From: Pelargonium nanum
Lineage: Eukaryota > Streptophyta > Magnoliopsida > Geraniales > Geraniaceae
DNA length: 28,346 nt
Assembly: GCA_036897485.1 (NCBI GenBank)
Contig: JAYMTF010000918.1
Coordinates: forward strand, 1-28,346
Direction: 5' to 3'
Of this stretch, positions 1 to 11,974 are shown piece by piece. Numbering within the stretch: position 1 is the stretch's first letter; each line of letters begins with the position of its first letter. Both the position numbers and the translations under genes were made by a program. The notes beneath the pieces were generated by a model. The model made no database searches. It saw nothing but the letters and a program-made list of their open reading frames with translations, and had not been told where the DNA came from.

Positions 1-339
1 GGAGACGACGGCGATTTGGGCGTGCGCGACGAGGAGGTTGAGGTGGTTGTGGTAGGTCGGGGAGGAGGCGGTCTCGATGACGAAGCCGCCGCCGTGGAAG
101 TAGACGAGGAGAGGTAGCTTCCGAGATGGGTCGTCGGCGTCGGGTTTAGGGAGGTAAATCCGGGCGGAGACGCTGTTCTCCGGCGAAACGACGACGTCTT
201 TGGATTGGACGCCGGTTTTGGGGTCTACGCCGGCGGGAACGACTTGGGTACCTAACAATCTCTCAACTCGACCGTCTTTGTACTGGCGAAGGAAAGGAGA
301 CAAGTCGCGAGCTATTTCAGAGGTGTTTGTTGAATCCAT
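1..339 (-). CDS. Plant carboxylesterase (CXE / 2-hydroxyisoflavanone dehydratase-like), 5' part only
   Basis: The first 113 codons read without interruption on the minus strand from an ATG at 339 to the window edge, so the C-terminal part lies outside. The protein begins MDSTNTSEIARDLSPFLRQY. It carries the oxyanion-hole motif HGGGF at residues 82-86, after the usual LPLLVYF strand, and then a TYHNHLNLLVAHA stretch. This order is typical of plant alpha/beta-hydrolase carboxylesterases of the hormone-sensitive-lipase type, which hydrolyse small esters or act as hydroxyisoflavanone dehydratases. The catalytic Ser, Asp and His would lie downstream and cannot be checked. No signal peptide is visible, which fits the soluble cytosolic location usual in the family. 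Codon use is GC-rich, unlike the AT-rich spacer beside it. The family is sure. The exact substrate cannot be inferred. Confidence 0.9.
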   Translation of the reverse strand, partial: MDSTNTSEIARDLSPFLRQYKDGRVERLLGTQVVPAGVDPKTGVQSKDVVVSPENSVSARIYLPKPDADDPSRKLPLLVYFHGGGFVIETASSPTYHNHLNLLVAHAQIAVVS

Positions 340-420
340 GGCGGCAGAGAATTCAGAGCACTGAGTCAATGAGTGTTGTTTATGGTTCAGAGTGACTCGG
401 TTTTGTGGATGGGGGTGGAC

Positions 421-428
421 CTTATAAA
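421..428 (-). promoter_or_regulatory. Probable TATA box of the carboxylesterase gene
   Basis: The minus strand reads TTTATAAG here, about 85 nt upstream of the esterase ATG. A transcription start about 30 nt downstream would leave a 5' UTR of roughly 55 nt. The call rests on motif and position only. Confidence 0.5.
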
Positions 429-429
429 T

Positions 430-2625
430 GCAAATGGTGATTAGCAGTTACTGCAATTGGAGGTTATAAATTTACATTGACTCCATTTGTTGATATGGAT
501 CTTCTAAGAATATTCAACAGTATTTGGATTTTTTTGTAAAGTTTTCTCTTAGTATGTTACCCAACATAATTTACAGTGAAAGTGATGATAATTTGCTGAA
601 ATGATGGAGATATGGACGGTTAATTTTTGACTTGTTTGAAAAAGTAAATTTACCATAAAGAATATGGGTTGATAAGGATAAATAGTATAGTAACATCTAT
701 TTCCTAGATAACAAATAGTCCAGCACTACTAAACAACTTGTAGTTTTCAATCCTCGTTTGAATTTATCATCATTACTACTTCTTCGTATTCGATTCAATT
801 GCAGACATTGTATTATCGTCTCTGCTTTCACTATGTGCTAGTTTGTGATAATATGTTCACTCTAGATAAATTGGTTTACCGATACATGAGGTTACAAAAT
901 CTATTATTTATAATTGTTCCAAGATGCACATCTAAGTCTTGGGGGAATCATTCAAAGTGCATAACAAAATCCAATATATTTAGTAGTTGGGAGGAGATGG
1001 TGAGGAAGACTTTAAGATGATGATTATGAGCAAAATATGCTAGAGATCATCACGTTACATTTATGTACATACAAATAGAGACATTATTTCGTCCGACATT
1101 AACGAGTAAATATTTTACTGAGAATAAGTTATGAGATCATACATGGAGCATAATAATAGAGTTCAAATCCAAATATCACTTAAAAATGAGAGATAAATTT
1201 GGGGAAGATTTTAATTTTGGGTAACAAATTTTCATGATTCAAGTGAATATAGTGTAATTGATGAATTGAATTGATTCGTTAGAGTATGTATGTACCCTAT
1301 ATTATAACTTCTTTTTAGACAAAATATATTAGAACTTTTAGTTAAAAGATAATTCAATAAAAACATAGTTTAATTTATAATTCAAATATGATAGATTGAA
1401 CTCATAATATGAAATTATAATCTAGTTGTTTCGTGTAGTATTGAAATTTTTTCAAATTCTAATTAGTTATATAAAAGTGTTACAAAAAAGTAATTTGTAA
1501 TAAACTATTGAAATGAAGATAAATTCAATTTGTACCGTAGTATGAAATGAATAATCAATTTCTAATAAAATAAAACTAATGAAGTGAGATACAAATTCAA
1601 ACCACACAACTAAACATATTAACAATATTTATCATTATAAGTACTCTTGCAACGCACGCGAGATAAGATATTAGTTAAGTAATAGTTGGAGGCATTAAGA
1701 TTAAGAGGTTAATGAATGACCGAATTGTTAGGTAGGCCACTTTAAAGTTTAAGCAACCGCATTAAACTTGTCCATAGTTGCCCGATTCATGAACGACAAA
1801 ATAAAAGTGAACAAGTAGGCCTAGGGTCCTAAATAATCAAATATCAATTACACACAATTAACGCAAGGGTGTAATAAATACCGTAACTAACAACTACATT
1901 GTAGATTAGATCGTCTAATTGATTCAACCTCAAATTTTGATGAAACAACCCAATAGACTTTAAAAAGAAAAAATAAAATAAATTCAAGGAAATTTGCATT
2001 TGCGTTGCAAAGCCATATAATTGACGTTAGAGAACATGCTCAATACTTGTTTGTGCAAGAATATGATTTTTTTAATGGAGTAGTTGCAGATAACTACTTT
2101 TAAGATTTCATGTTGTGTAAATAGCAATAAGGGTCTTAGACAGTTTGATCTAACTACAAAACGTTTATATAACTTGCATTGTTACTAATGATGTTATAGA
2201 AAATTTCATAAATTGCTCAAAAATTTCAAATTCTTTTCAACAAGTAGAAAATGCATTATAAAATTTGTGGGATTAATATTGAGATATTTTATTTTTTTAT
2301 AGAAGTTTTTGTATTATATTTGAAAAATTATATTTTTTCTGGTAGTATTTTATTTTTTCGAAAATAAATTGATACGTCTAGAATGCATGTTGAAAATTTT
2401 CATTAAGTTTTGAAGAAATTTTGGATTGATTTTGAACTTTTAAAAAATATATAAAAATTTTAAGCCTCTAGAGTAATTATTTAATCGTTAACTCCGTTTA
2501 ACTGTTGTTAATTTGATTTGACTAATTTGATTTACAAAACTAGAGGAACGAGAAGACCAACACAGTCTTGTTCGTCATCAGCGAGCATCGAAGACAAGAC
2601 ACGCCTGATACTGAGAGAGTGAAAA
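430..2625. other. AT-rich spacer between the divergent esterase and kelch genes
   Basis: No convincing coding region, tRNA or rRNA is seen. Long A/T runs dominate 1300-2560. The only GC-rich islet is at about 1645-1665 (GCAACGCACGCGAG), which resembles the hairpin near some plant Helitron 3' ends (see findings). The last 80 bp before the kelch ATG lack a TATA box and are probably its 5' UTR. Confidence 0.5.
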
Positions 2626-5600
2626 ATGCATTACTGGGTTCGAGCTTTGTCCTCCGATTTCGGCGGCAATCTTCCTCAACCACGCAGGTATCCCCAATCC
2701 CAATCTCTATCTAAACCTGTATTTAACTATAGTTTGTGTTCTCGAAGATTTCTGGGTTGATTCTTCTTTTCAATCTCAGTGGCCACACTGCTGTCTCTGT
2801 CGGGAAATCGAAGGTCGTCGTGTTCGGTGGACTCGTCGACAAGAAATTCCTCGGTGACATCATAGTATATGATATTGGTATTGTGTTTTGTTTAGATTCA
2901 AATTTGCATGATTCGTTGGTGTCCAATCTGATTCTGCGGAGCACTCATTGAAAAACTTAGGGTTGCTTTTGTAAACATGAATTTGATTTGAAATTTGTCA
3001 TTTGAAATTTTAGATTCGAAATGTTGTATTTCAAATACAAATATAATGTTTGTGAAACCATAGAAATTTAAATGACTAAGGTAAGAGCTGTCATTTGAAA
3101 TATCATGTTATAAGCATGTTTTGAATGACACTGGATTTGACTCAAATCCATATTCTTGGAGTTCCCAAACACTTCATTTAGCTCAAATCCAGCAATTCAA
3201 ATCAAATCTTGTTCCCAAACACACCATAGAATTTTACCTTATGAGTTTTCTGGGTCTACTTGATTTGGTTGTTTTGTTTGATCCGTGTGATTGTGAACTT
3301 CGGTGTAATCGTGGTTAATGATGTAGCTCAAGTCTCTATGTGTTAACAAGAAATTTTTTTAACACAAATTATTAGCGAAGAAAGCTGAGCAGATTTAGCA
3401 AAGTTATTGCTTAGGAAGTAGAAATTTGAAAATGAACTTAACAAGCTTTAGATGGAAGTAATTCAACTACTTTATTGAAAGTTTGACTGTTGAGTTTAAG
3501 GTAAATTGTGTTCTGATAATTATCTCTGAATAGAATTTGGTGGTTTGGATATTAATACACGCTTTTTATGTGTATGTTCAGTGCGTGCACGTTTAACTAC
3601 TAGCATTTTGTTAAGTGGGCTAAGTTATAATGTGTTCTCAAGTTTTGACCTTTTGGATGTTTCAGAGAACAAACTATGGTTTCAGCCAGAGTGTACAGGG
3701 GGTGGGTCTGACGGACAAGTGGGTCCCAGCCCGCGAGCATTTCACGTTGCTGTTGCAATTGATTGTAACATGTTCATCTTTGGCGGTCGTTCTGGTAGCA
3801 GAAGGTTTGTGCATACCTCTAATATGTATACTTGTCTGGTCCAAATCAATTTAATTTGTTACCCTATCAATAACATCAAACATGCGACTGACACCGACAA
3901 TGAATCCACAGGTTGGGTGACTTTTGGGTCTTAGATACTGGTAAGACTATACTTGCAATTTTTTTTATATAATTAAAGCATTAAGAAGAGAAAATGCATT
4001 ATAAAAGTTAATAACTCTAGCATTTGCTTTTATTTGATTTCCTGGAGCTGTGCTATATGAATCAAGGTCATGTTTGTTCCAGATATATGGCAATGGTCAG
4101 AGCTGACTAGCTTTGGCGACCTACCTTCGCCTCGAGATTTTGCTGCAGCTTCAGCAATTGGGAACCGAAAGATTGTTATGTGAGTATTATTACATTGTAC
4201 CGTATCCTCCATTAACTACTGGCAAAGGTTATTTATTTATTTATTCAATCTGTGTTATTATTTTTTAAGATATAACTGATTGCAGGTTTGGTGGATGGGA
4301 TGGTAAAAAGTGGTTGTCAGATGTGTTTGTCATGGACACAAGTAATCTTTTCTTCTTCTTCTTTGGTTCTGTAATTTCTTCCATTTGACATATTTAGCAA
4401 GTTGATAATACAATACTAATTAATGCGGTGTTGAATTACTTTGTCCTGTTATGTGCTTCAAATAGTGTCACTTGAATGGATGGAGCTAGCAGTTTCTGGA
4501 TCATTGCCTCCACCTAGATGTGGCCACACAGCGACTATGGTTGAGAAACGGCTACTTGTCTATGGCGGTCGAGGTGAAGTACTATCCTGACTCCTAATAC
4601 AGTTATGGGCCTAATCTTTGATTTTTATGCTTATTCCCTTTGTAGGATGATTTTTAATTTCATTTTAACATCCAGTAATTTATCATTTCTGTTTGCAGCA
4701 AAACAAATTTGCTATATTATTTCTTTCACTTGTTAATAAATAGGATAACTTACTAGAGACAAAAGTTGGCATGTTTGTTGGGGTATGCTTGTTGATTTCA
4801 TTTAATAGTTTTTAGAAAGATATACCTTAAATGTTGTAGCTCAGATGTCAAATTGTCTCAGCTTATGTGATATATGTAAACAGTGACTGTGCTGATCAAA
4901 ATTAATTGATTGCATACATAATCTTATTGGAAGAGTCATTTCTTTAGGCTATATGAAAGTTCTTCTCTTTAGTGATAAATTTCAGTTTTCTGGCTGTCAT
5001 TTATAAGAAACTTTTTAGCAGCTCTTAGTTGACATGATAATGTTCGTTACATTGATAGGTGGTGGTGGGCCAATCATGGGTGATTTGTGGGCTTTGAAGG
5101 GTCTCATTGAAGAAGGTTAGTAGATGAATTCCTTTTCATATTTTTAGTAGGAAATTCAGATATGCTATGCTATATTCCTCAGTTCTTGAACATAACATGC
5201 CATTGTTGCTTCTAGCTCGTGCCTAACACATTTGAAGATCTTTTTAAATTAATATGTTACATGATTACAACATTTTGATGCTAGGAATATACTTATATCT
5301 CTAGAACCACATTGCATTTGATTGATTCAATGATAAAGACTTCAAACAAATTTGACTTGTTTTTTGATGACGGGTAGACATTCACAATGTACAAAAAGAA
5401 ATTGTGCGTGCATAAATTTAAGGTTTGGTAGAGTGGTAGACATTTTAAAAGAACAAGGTAGGATCAAAATACAAGAATAAAGATCTTTTTGTAAGCTTGT
5501 AAGGAGTGTTTACAGTGTACATGCTAAGAAAGAAGAAGGGGAAATTGTAGATACCTGCATGTATCAGTCACTTAAAGAACATGGTTCATGTTATAATCCC

Positions 5601-8600
5601 TAAAAATTCGATGGTATAGATAGATGTAGTTTGAATTAAGCTTATCTTTCCGGATCTTGATTTATCATGATTCATTCGTGTGTATTATAGATAAATGTAT
5701 TTGTGCTTGATGTTAGTTTTGCATATTAATTTTGAGTTTAATATTCTGGGGTTCTCTCGTACACAATCCTACAGATTAGTTCATGAATTGAAAAGAATCT
5801 CTAATCTAAAGATATCATAATCATGGATTTTGCATTTTGAGTTTGAGATTTCTCTTCCTTTTTCTGATTTTGGTTTTGCATATTGATTTTGGTTCAATAT
5901 TTTGTTCAGTGTTATAAAAAATTGAGTTTTGATTTGTGTTCAAAGACTCACCAAAAATCTGCAAAGGTGTTTGAGGGTATTCTAAAAATTTGGGGATTTG
6001 CCGGAAATTTCAAAGACTTTTGAAGTTTCTGGAAATAGAACAATGAAGAATACTAATTTTTTTAAAAAATTAATGTCATGTGCAGTGCTCATGATGAGAG
6101 ACTAATTTTATGTTATATTTAACTGACGGAATGAGTTTAGAAAAGTTGTGATGGTCATCTATTTAGGAAAATAGTTATAGGGAATCATGTGCATTAAGTG
6201 ACATGTTCATAAAAGGTTATCAACAATTACCCCCAAAAAACATACTACGTTTTGTGGCATCACGTAGGATGAAATTTTTATATTACAATGTTATGTATTC
6301 ATCATTGTGACAGTAGTGACCAGAGAAGGTGACATCCATCTAAAGAATTGGTGTCTTTTCCTAAAAGTGATGCAATGCGCAGTTCTGAGGACAATGAGTT
6401 TTCAGTGCTATAGTCACTCCATCGAGTATCCATGAAAGGTCCAAATATGACCTTTTCCAATTGAATTATTCTTATCTTCAAGTATTGCAGTGGTAATGTA
6501 AGGCCATTGCACCATTATCCTTCCACCTAGCTAAGCTGTGGCTTCAAGATGACTAAATGAATGGTTATATCCTAAATGTTCATTAATGATTTATTCAGGC
6601 TTTTTTTGTCTGTCTTTCTACTAGTATTGTTTATGAATCTGTCTTCTGCAATTTGGTTCTTTGCTGCAGTTCAGTAAGCAATGGAGTTGTGCATGTACAT
6701 AATATATTGTCTTCTTTCCTCTAAGTTGATTTTTTTTCCCGTTTGTTTCTTGTGGAAGGAAGAGAATGAAACACCTGGATGGACTCAATTGAAGCTTCCT
6801 GGGCAGGTTCCATCAGCACGTTGTGGTCATACTGTCACATCTGGAGGGCATTATGTAATACACGTCTCTAGAACTCTTTCTCTCCCTGTGATATATATCT
6901 TCATACATGGCTCCTTGCACCCATCCCCAACACACACACACACACACACAATATGTATATGTGAAAACAAGAAAAAAGAAACCCGTTACACTTGCTTTGA
7001 AGGTTTGAATTGCAGAAAGAGCAGATAACAAAGGTTTTGATATGAATTGTCTTCCATGGATTAGGCTCCGTGGGGGTTTTTTCTCTTTGTCCGTGAACAA
7101 ATTGGGAAAAATGATCTAATCAACTTGATATTTTACCGTTGAATTGAAATTGATGGGGTATAAATCATATCTGATATATATGATGGTTTTTATTCTGCGA
7201 CAGTTTTAAACTGAGAGGGTGCACAAAAGTTAATGTTTGCCACTATTTTGTATCCAATATTACTTCAAGTACCTAGCAGATTTTTAATCTCTTTATATCA
7301 TGAATGTTTAGACTTCCTTCTAGGGATTTATTACTTCTAACATTTTTTGTTCCTTGGTTTCATTTTTATAGCTCTTGTTATTCGGAGGGCATGGAACTGG
7401 TGGGTGGTTGAGTCGTTATGACATATATTACAATGACTGCATTGTTTTGGATAGGGGTGAGTAGTTCTTTCTTAGCTGTTGGGTTCCACTGGATTGGGCC
7501 AAAGGTGTTGTTTAGTTAACGAACCATCTGTATTGTTTATGCTCAAGTTACCTCACATCCTCTCTTGGTAAAGAAAAGTTATACAAAAAATCTTTACTGA
7601 AAGGTGAAAGCCATACCTTCACAAGGACTGATTACAGTTCCTTTAATCACTGGTTTTCACCTATGTTGCACCCATACCGACATGCGACACGATACATTAT
7701 GACACGTTAATTTTAAAATATGTATATAAAAAATATTTTATATATAGCAAATTATATGTATTTATGGTTTTTAATTGTATTGAAATCAAACTTGATAGTA
7801 TGCCACATTGAAATTAACATAAGTTCAAACTAAACAAACAACACAAATAATGTCTCACAAGCAATTAATAGAAAAATCATGTGATTACCATATACGAACA
7901 AAATAACTGTGTTTTTTAAAAAATAAATTAAAAAATGATTTGAAAAACTATTTTTTGATCAAAAAGTAGGACATTGTGTCGGCCGTCGGGGGCTTGCGGA
8001 TCTTGCCAGAATTTTTTAATTGCTAATTCGCGTGTCCGACACGAAGAGTGTTCTGTCCGATTCAAGTGTCGGTGCTTCATATGACTTTTCATATCTGTTT
8101 ACATTTTACACTTTTGTATTTTTTTTCTAAACCATTGGCTCCCATTCTCTGATATATCATTTTAACTAGATGCTCATTATTTTCACCCTCCCAAAGTATT
8201 CATATTCCCCTTTTATCTCATTGGAAATTAATCTGAGCTTTTCTTGGGGCCCTATGCTCTTTTTTTTTTGGTGTGTAGTGTCTGCACAGTGGAAGCGCTT
8301 ACCAACAGGCAATGAACCTCCTCCAGCTCGAGCATACCATTCTATGACATGTATTGGATCACGTTATCTCTTATTTGGTGGCTTTGATGGCAAATCAACT
8401 TTTGGTGATATATGGTGGTTGGTTAACGAAGGTACTATCCAAATACTTTAATTCATTTTTTCCTTTATGGTCTGTTTGGATTTCATTTGAAATCATGGAT
8501 TTGAGCCAAATCCAATGTTTGGATGCACATCTGAATTTAGTTCAAATCCGATAGGATTCAAAACATGCTTTACTCACACGTCATTTGGTTTTCCAAACAT

Positions 8601-10673
8601 TAAATTTTTATTTGAAATACAACATTTCAAATATCAAATTTCAAATAAAAAACAAACGCAACCTTATTTGTTTTTACTTTTTGTGACCATTTTCCTTGTG
8701 ACGTACATGATTATCTGCACCAAATAGCCTGTTCTGCATGGCATTTCATGTGTTGTTTGATGCATCGTCCATGCTATCTTACATGCAGAGTTACATGTAT
8801 CAACAGGGTAGCCAGGAATGTTTTTGCATATAGATGTTAAACAATGTTCATACTGTTCTTTCTTATGAGTTTTGATAATATCAAGTGCATCCTTTTCACT
8901 CCACGTTAATGAAATTGCATTAGTTTTCTTTTTAGTGATGTTGAGCTGGCCCCAGGTTATCTCCTTCACGAGTTAGAAGAATTTAGAACAACTAATGCTA
9001 AAATGTGACTTAGTCATGAAAAGTTTTCGAGACTGCACAAATGAAAGAAACAGAATTAGCAGAAATAGGTTCATGTATTTGCATAGATTTCTCCTTAACT
9101 GTTGTATCGAAGGAGAATAATCCAATTCTTTATTTATTTATTTTATTTTATAGAGTCGTATCAGTCAGCTTTAGGATAAAAATGTTTACTTGGCATTTTA
9201 TTTTATATTTTTAATGCAGAGGATCCTATTGCAAAACGATATGTTTCATCTTCTCCAATAGATAACTCTGAAAATAAGGCTACAACCATGGATAATGCTA
9301 GCATCCAATCTGTACAAAAGGTATTAATACAAATCCATGCAATTATTTTTGATGTTTTTCAATGCAGATATTCACACTATCATGAATAACCTTGTAATAA
9401 ATACGATTCGTTGGGAAATTCACATTGTTCAAACTTGCAAGATTTATTTCATTCATTTTAACTTGAAAATAAATTCAATATCTGAATCAATTGGTTTACT
9501 GGGTAGTTGAAATTTAAAATCTGGTTGTATCATGCTCGAGCTTTTTGATTGCTAGTGTTGACAGTGTTGAAATTTCAGATATTAATTTTCCTTCACTTTG
9601 GAGACAACGTTTGATCTTGTCTGGAATCGTCATGATGAAAACTTTATATTCTTAATCTTTTGTTGTTAATAGGAAAGCCAAAATCAAGAATCTGCTATCT
9701 CAGAATTACAGAAAAGGTTAGACTTCTCGGTTTCATTCTCTAGTTCTGGCCATCAAGTTGTAGATGAGTTTGAAGACAAAGAATTCACTGGATTAGCATT
9801 GAGGTTGACTGGTCAAAGAGTTTCCAGCAATGGACAGGTTTTACACATTCATGCAATCCTAATGAGTTATGTTTAAGGTTTCTTGTATTTTGTATTGATA
9901 ATATTCTCTACGGTGAAAAATAGGCAACACAGGCTCTCCGTGACCACTGGAAGAAGTCTGATCCAAAGACAATTCCGCTTAAGGAGCTTGGACCCTTGCT
10001 TCGAGACTACCAACGCTTGATTGCCCATCATTATATGTAAGACTAGTCAAAAGTACATCATTGTTTCCTGATCACATACTAGATGAAAAGCTGCAAATAA
10101 CAAGAGGTTGTTTCTAGATGTGGAAAGGATCACCCTAACTTTAGATTATCTGTTGCTGTGGTTGTGACTATGCCAGATCAAATGGTGCATCTGATTTACA
10201 GTCCATTGGAAAAGAAGCTCATCGGTTTTATCATATTCAAAATGCTTCTCAGGTATAAAAAATACAAAAATTCATGCTTGTATAGTACTCCAGGATGCTT
10301 CTTCTACCCTTGCCTCTTAGAATCCACTTTTTAGGCATAAACTGGGTTAATTCTTGTGGGCTCGCCCGACCCCGACCCGAAATCTTACTAGATAAATCCG
10401 AATCAACCCGAAAGTTAGTCAGATAGGATTTCGGGTGTCCGCAGTTTCGGGTCCAAATTGCCGGCTCTAACCAAGGTCACGGATTAATTAATAATTGCTC
10501 ATCTGTAAATCAATAAAATATTTCCCGTGGTATGAAAAAACAATAAAATTTTATCCATTTCTATCATTTCTTCCTTGTTATCCATTTCTAATTGCATCCT
10601 TGATTATTTTCAGTTGCGCATTGACGATATCCCAAAGCTTCTGGCAGAGTACAAACAGCTTGCGCATGATTAA
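2626..10673 (+). CDS. Kelch-repeat (galactose oxidase/kelch superfamily) protein, 16 exons, 496 aa
   Basis: Exons: 2626-2687, 2780-2877, 3666-3804, 3912-3940, 4083-4179, 4286-4341, 4466-4573, 5059-5115, 6763-6854, 7372-7456, 8279-8431, 9220-9320, 9673-9837, 9924-10036, 10177-10252, 10614-10673. All introns are GT-AG and all phases fit, giving 1491 nt. The protein starts [14 protein letters not shown]. Six kelch blades each end in F/YGG, at residues 36, 92, 143, 193, 250 and 307, with the usual paired aromatic residues between them, so a six-bladed beta-propeller is expected. Residues 326-496 have no kelch motif and contain a charged, probably helical segment ([20 protein letters not shown]). 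No F-box, signal peptide or membrane segment is seen. From memory the closest Arabidopsis relative is At1g51540, which I could not check. The propeller probably binds a protein partner; the function is unknown. MITEs lie in introns 2 and 11. Confidence 0.93.
2961..3226 (+). mobile_element. Tourist/PIF-Harbinger-like MITE, copy 1 (266 bp), in kelch intron 2
   Basis: The element begins GGTTGCTTTTGTAAAC and its far end, read inverted, is TGGTGTGTTTGGGAAC. It is flanked on both sides by the trinucleotide TAG (2958-2960 and 3227-3229), a 3-bp target duplication. The interior is rich in ATTTGAAAT/ATTTCAAAT words and is clearly homologous along its length to 26105-26376. It has no coding capacity. 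It lies 83 bp downstream of exon 2. Confidence 0.8.
6931..6950 (+). repeat. (CA)10 microsatellite in kelch intron 9
   Basis: Ten uninterrupted CA units lie about 80 bp downstream of exon 9. They are followed by a TATG-rich stretch. It is likely length-polymorphic. Confidence 0.95.
7663..8080. repeat. Possible inverted-repeat element in kelch intron 10
   Basis: The ends read ATGTTGCACCCATACCGACA and, inverted, ATGAAGCACCGACACTTG. They share a GCACC..GACA core as an imperfect inverted repeat. GACACG/CGTGTCCGACACG words recur near both ends around an AT-rich middle. A clear target duplication was not found. It could be a decayed MITE or another dispersed repeat; the extent is approximate. Confidence 0.35.
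8468..8663 (-). mobile_element. Tourist/PIF-Harbinger-like MITE, copy 2 (196 bp, inverted), in kelch intron 11
   Basis: The left end reads TGGTCTGTTTGGAT and the right end, inverted, GGTTGCGTTTGTT. TTA flanks both sides (8465-8467 and 8664-8666). The reverse complement aligns with copies 1 and 3 but is about 70-75 bp shorter inside, so it is an internally deleted member in the opposite orientation. It starts 36 bp after exon 11. Confidence 0.78.
10340..10480. repeat. Possible dispersed-repeat fragment in kelch intron 15
   Basis: A GC-rich block inside an AT-rich intron is built from short words such as CGCCCGACCCCGACCCGAAA, AACCCGAAA and TTTCGGGT in both orientations. Such CCCGACCCGA words recur in plant repeats. 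No terminal repeats or target duplication were identified, so the class is open. Confidence 0.3.
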
Positions 10674-10811
10674 AGAACAGGGATCTTTTATTCATATATC
10701 AACCAGAAACTTGTTATCTAGTGAGTTTTTCTCTATTGCCATGTAAAAGATTCTATTTATTAATCCTGGGAGCTTTACCTGTATAATTACTGCCATAAGT
10801 GTGCTTACTGA

Positions 10812-10817
10812 AATAAA
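10812..10817 (+). terminator. Poly(A) signal candidate of the kelch gene
   Basis: AATAAA lies 139 nt after the kelch stop codon and is followed by a T-rich stretch, as expected for a plant near-upstream element. The cleavage site is not known. Confidence 0.5.
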
Positions 10818-10828
10818 CAAAGCTTGTT

Positions 10829-10834
10829 TTTATT
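10829..10834 (-). terminator. Poly(A) signal candidate of the DUF662 gene
   Basis: AATAAA on the minus strand lies about 90 nt after the stop codon of the DUF662 gene. It faces the kelch signal with only 11 bp between them. Confidence 0.5.
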
Positions 10835-10923
10835 GAAAAGATGCATTGATGGTGGCAACCATCCTTCTGGACACTCCTTACATAGCAAATATGGTACACA
10901 TGCACATCACTAGTCTAACAGCA

Positions 10924-11974
10924 CTAGATATGTTTGCTTAGCTCCTCCAACTTTGTCATCCTCAGCCTCTCACTCTCAGTTAGCAACTGATAAGAAAATC
11001 AAATATATAACAAAAGACAATTATGCGAGTTAGGGAAAAGAATTTATGGACTTCTATAGGAAACATAAAGATTGAAAGAGAAATATTCGGAGTTTAGGGA
11101 GATGAAGAGCAATGGGAATACTCTTACATGCTAGTTAAATTGCAAAAATTTACCTCCATTAATGTGGTAATCAGCTGAGCTTTTTCCTTGTTCTTTTCAT
11201 TAAAAGCTTCCAAGGCCTCTTTGTATTCTCTTTCCTGTTGCCAGTTAGAATGTGAATTGGAACATTTTTTCAATTTCTTCAAAGTCTGGAGAATAGTGTC
11301 TAGTGCATATTCAGCCAAAATCAACATAGATGAAAAGATAAGACAATAATAGTAAAACCTTCTTCTGGCAGCTTTGTCCCAGTGGCTTTAGGTCACGGCT
11401 AACCATGTCGACTCTCTTGCGAACAGTTGCAACTTCTTTCCTCATTGGATCTCCTAGCACTTCTAGCTCCTAGTAGAATGTACAATTAGAACAAATATTT
11501 GATAAACTTTTTTTGAGGTCAATAATATCATAATTGATTTATTAAAAAAGTCTGGATAAATTTGGCACCCATTCTGTGTGTGTGTGGAACAATGCATTTA
11601 CTGTATTTTTTGTTCTTGTTTCAAGCACGATGAGAAACAGGTTATGGAAATTTAGTAATTGCTATAGCCTATAGTTGAAATATGATGATTAGTTTTTTAG
11701 CTGAATATGCTTATGAATGGACAGTCATGCTGAATATGTCATATCTTGAACTTACTTCCCAAATTTGTGCCAATCGCCTTGTTTCTTCTTCAGCACGACC
11801 CAGCCGGAGCTCAACTTTCTCCTTAACTTCCATCTTCTTTCGCTCAATCTCTTCTTCTCTTGCTTGGAATGTAGAGATAGCCAGTCTTGAAAGCTCCTCA
11901 TCTTCAATCTCTTCCGTTGATAGCCTCCCGTTGCTGCTGACATTTCCCAGCTGATTCTTCATCATTTTCTGCAT
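10924..11974 (-). CDS. DUF662 / Rab6-interacting-golgin (GORAB)-like coiled-coil protein, 4 exons, 157 aa
   Basis: Exons in transcription order: 11974-11756, 11469-11359, 11234-11154, 10986-10924. All junctions are GT-AG and phase 0. The protein is charged and almost wholly helical. Family signatures are EEEIERKKMEVKEKV in exon 1, LEVLGDPMRKEVATVRKRVD and DLKPLGQSCQKK in exon 2, YKEALEAFNEKNKEK in exon 3 and LRMTKLEELSKHI at the C-terminus. The length matches the plant family (about 150-175 aa). Relatives are annotated as Rab6-interacting golgins, suggesting a peripheral role at Golgi membranes through a coiled coil; that function comes from animal relatives and is not shown by this sequence. 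An in-frame TAA lies 21 nt upstream of the ATG, supporting the start, although ATGs also lie 9 and 12 nt further in. A CAG immediately before the ATG could be an acceptor for a 5'-UTR intron. The gene converges on the kelch gene, with 250 bp between stop codons. Confidence 0.92.

Noticed and set aside
6681..7028. 115-codon plus-strand frame around kelch exon 9
   Set aside because: Only 6763-6854 is exon. The rest is readthrough into introns, including the CA microsatellite.
8664..8969. 101-codon minus-strand frame in kelch intron 11
   Set aside because: It lies inside an intron of a well-supported gene and has no recognisable domain.
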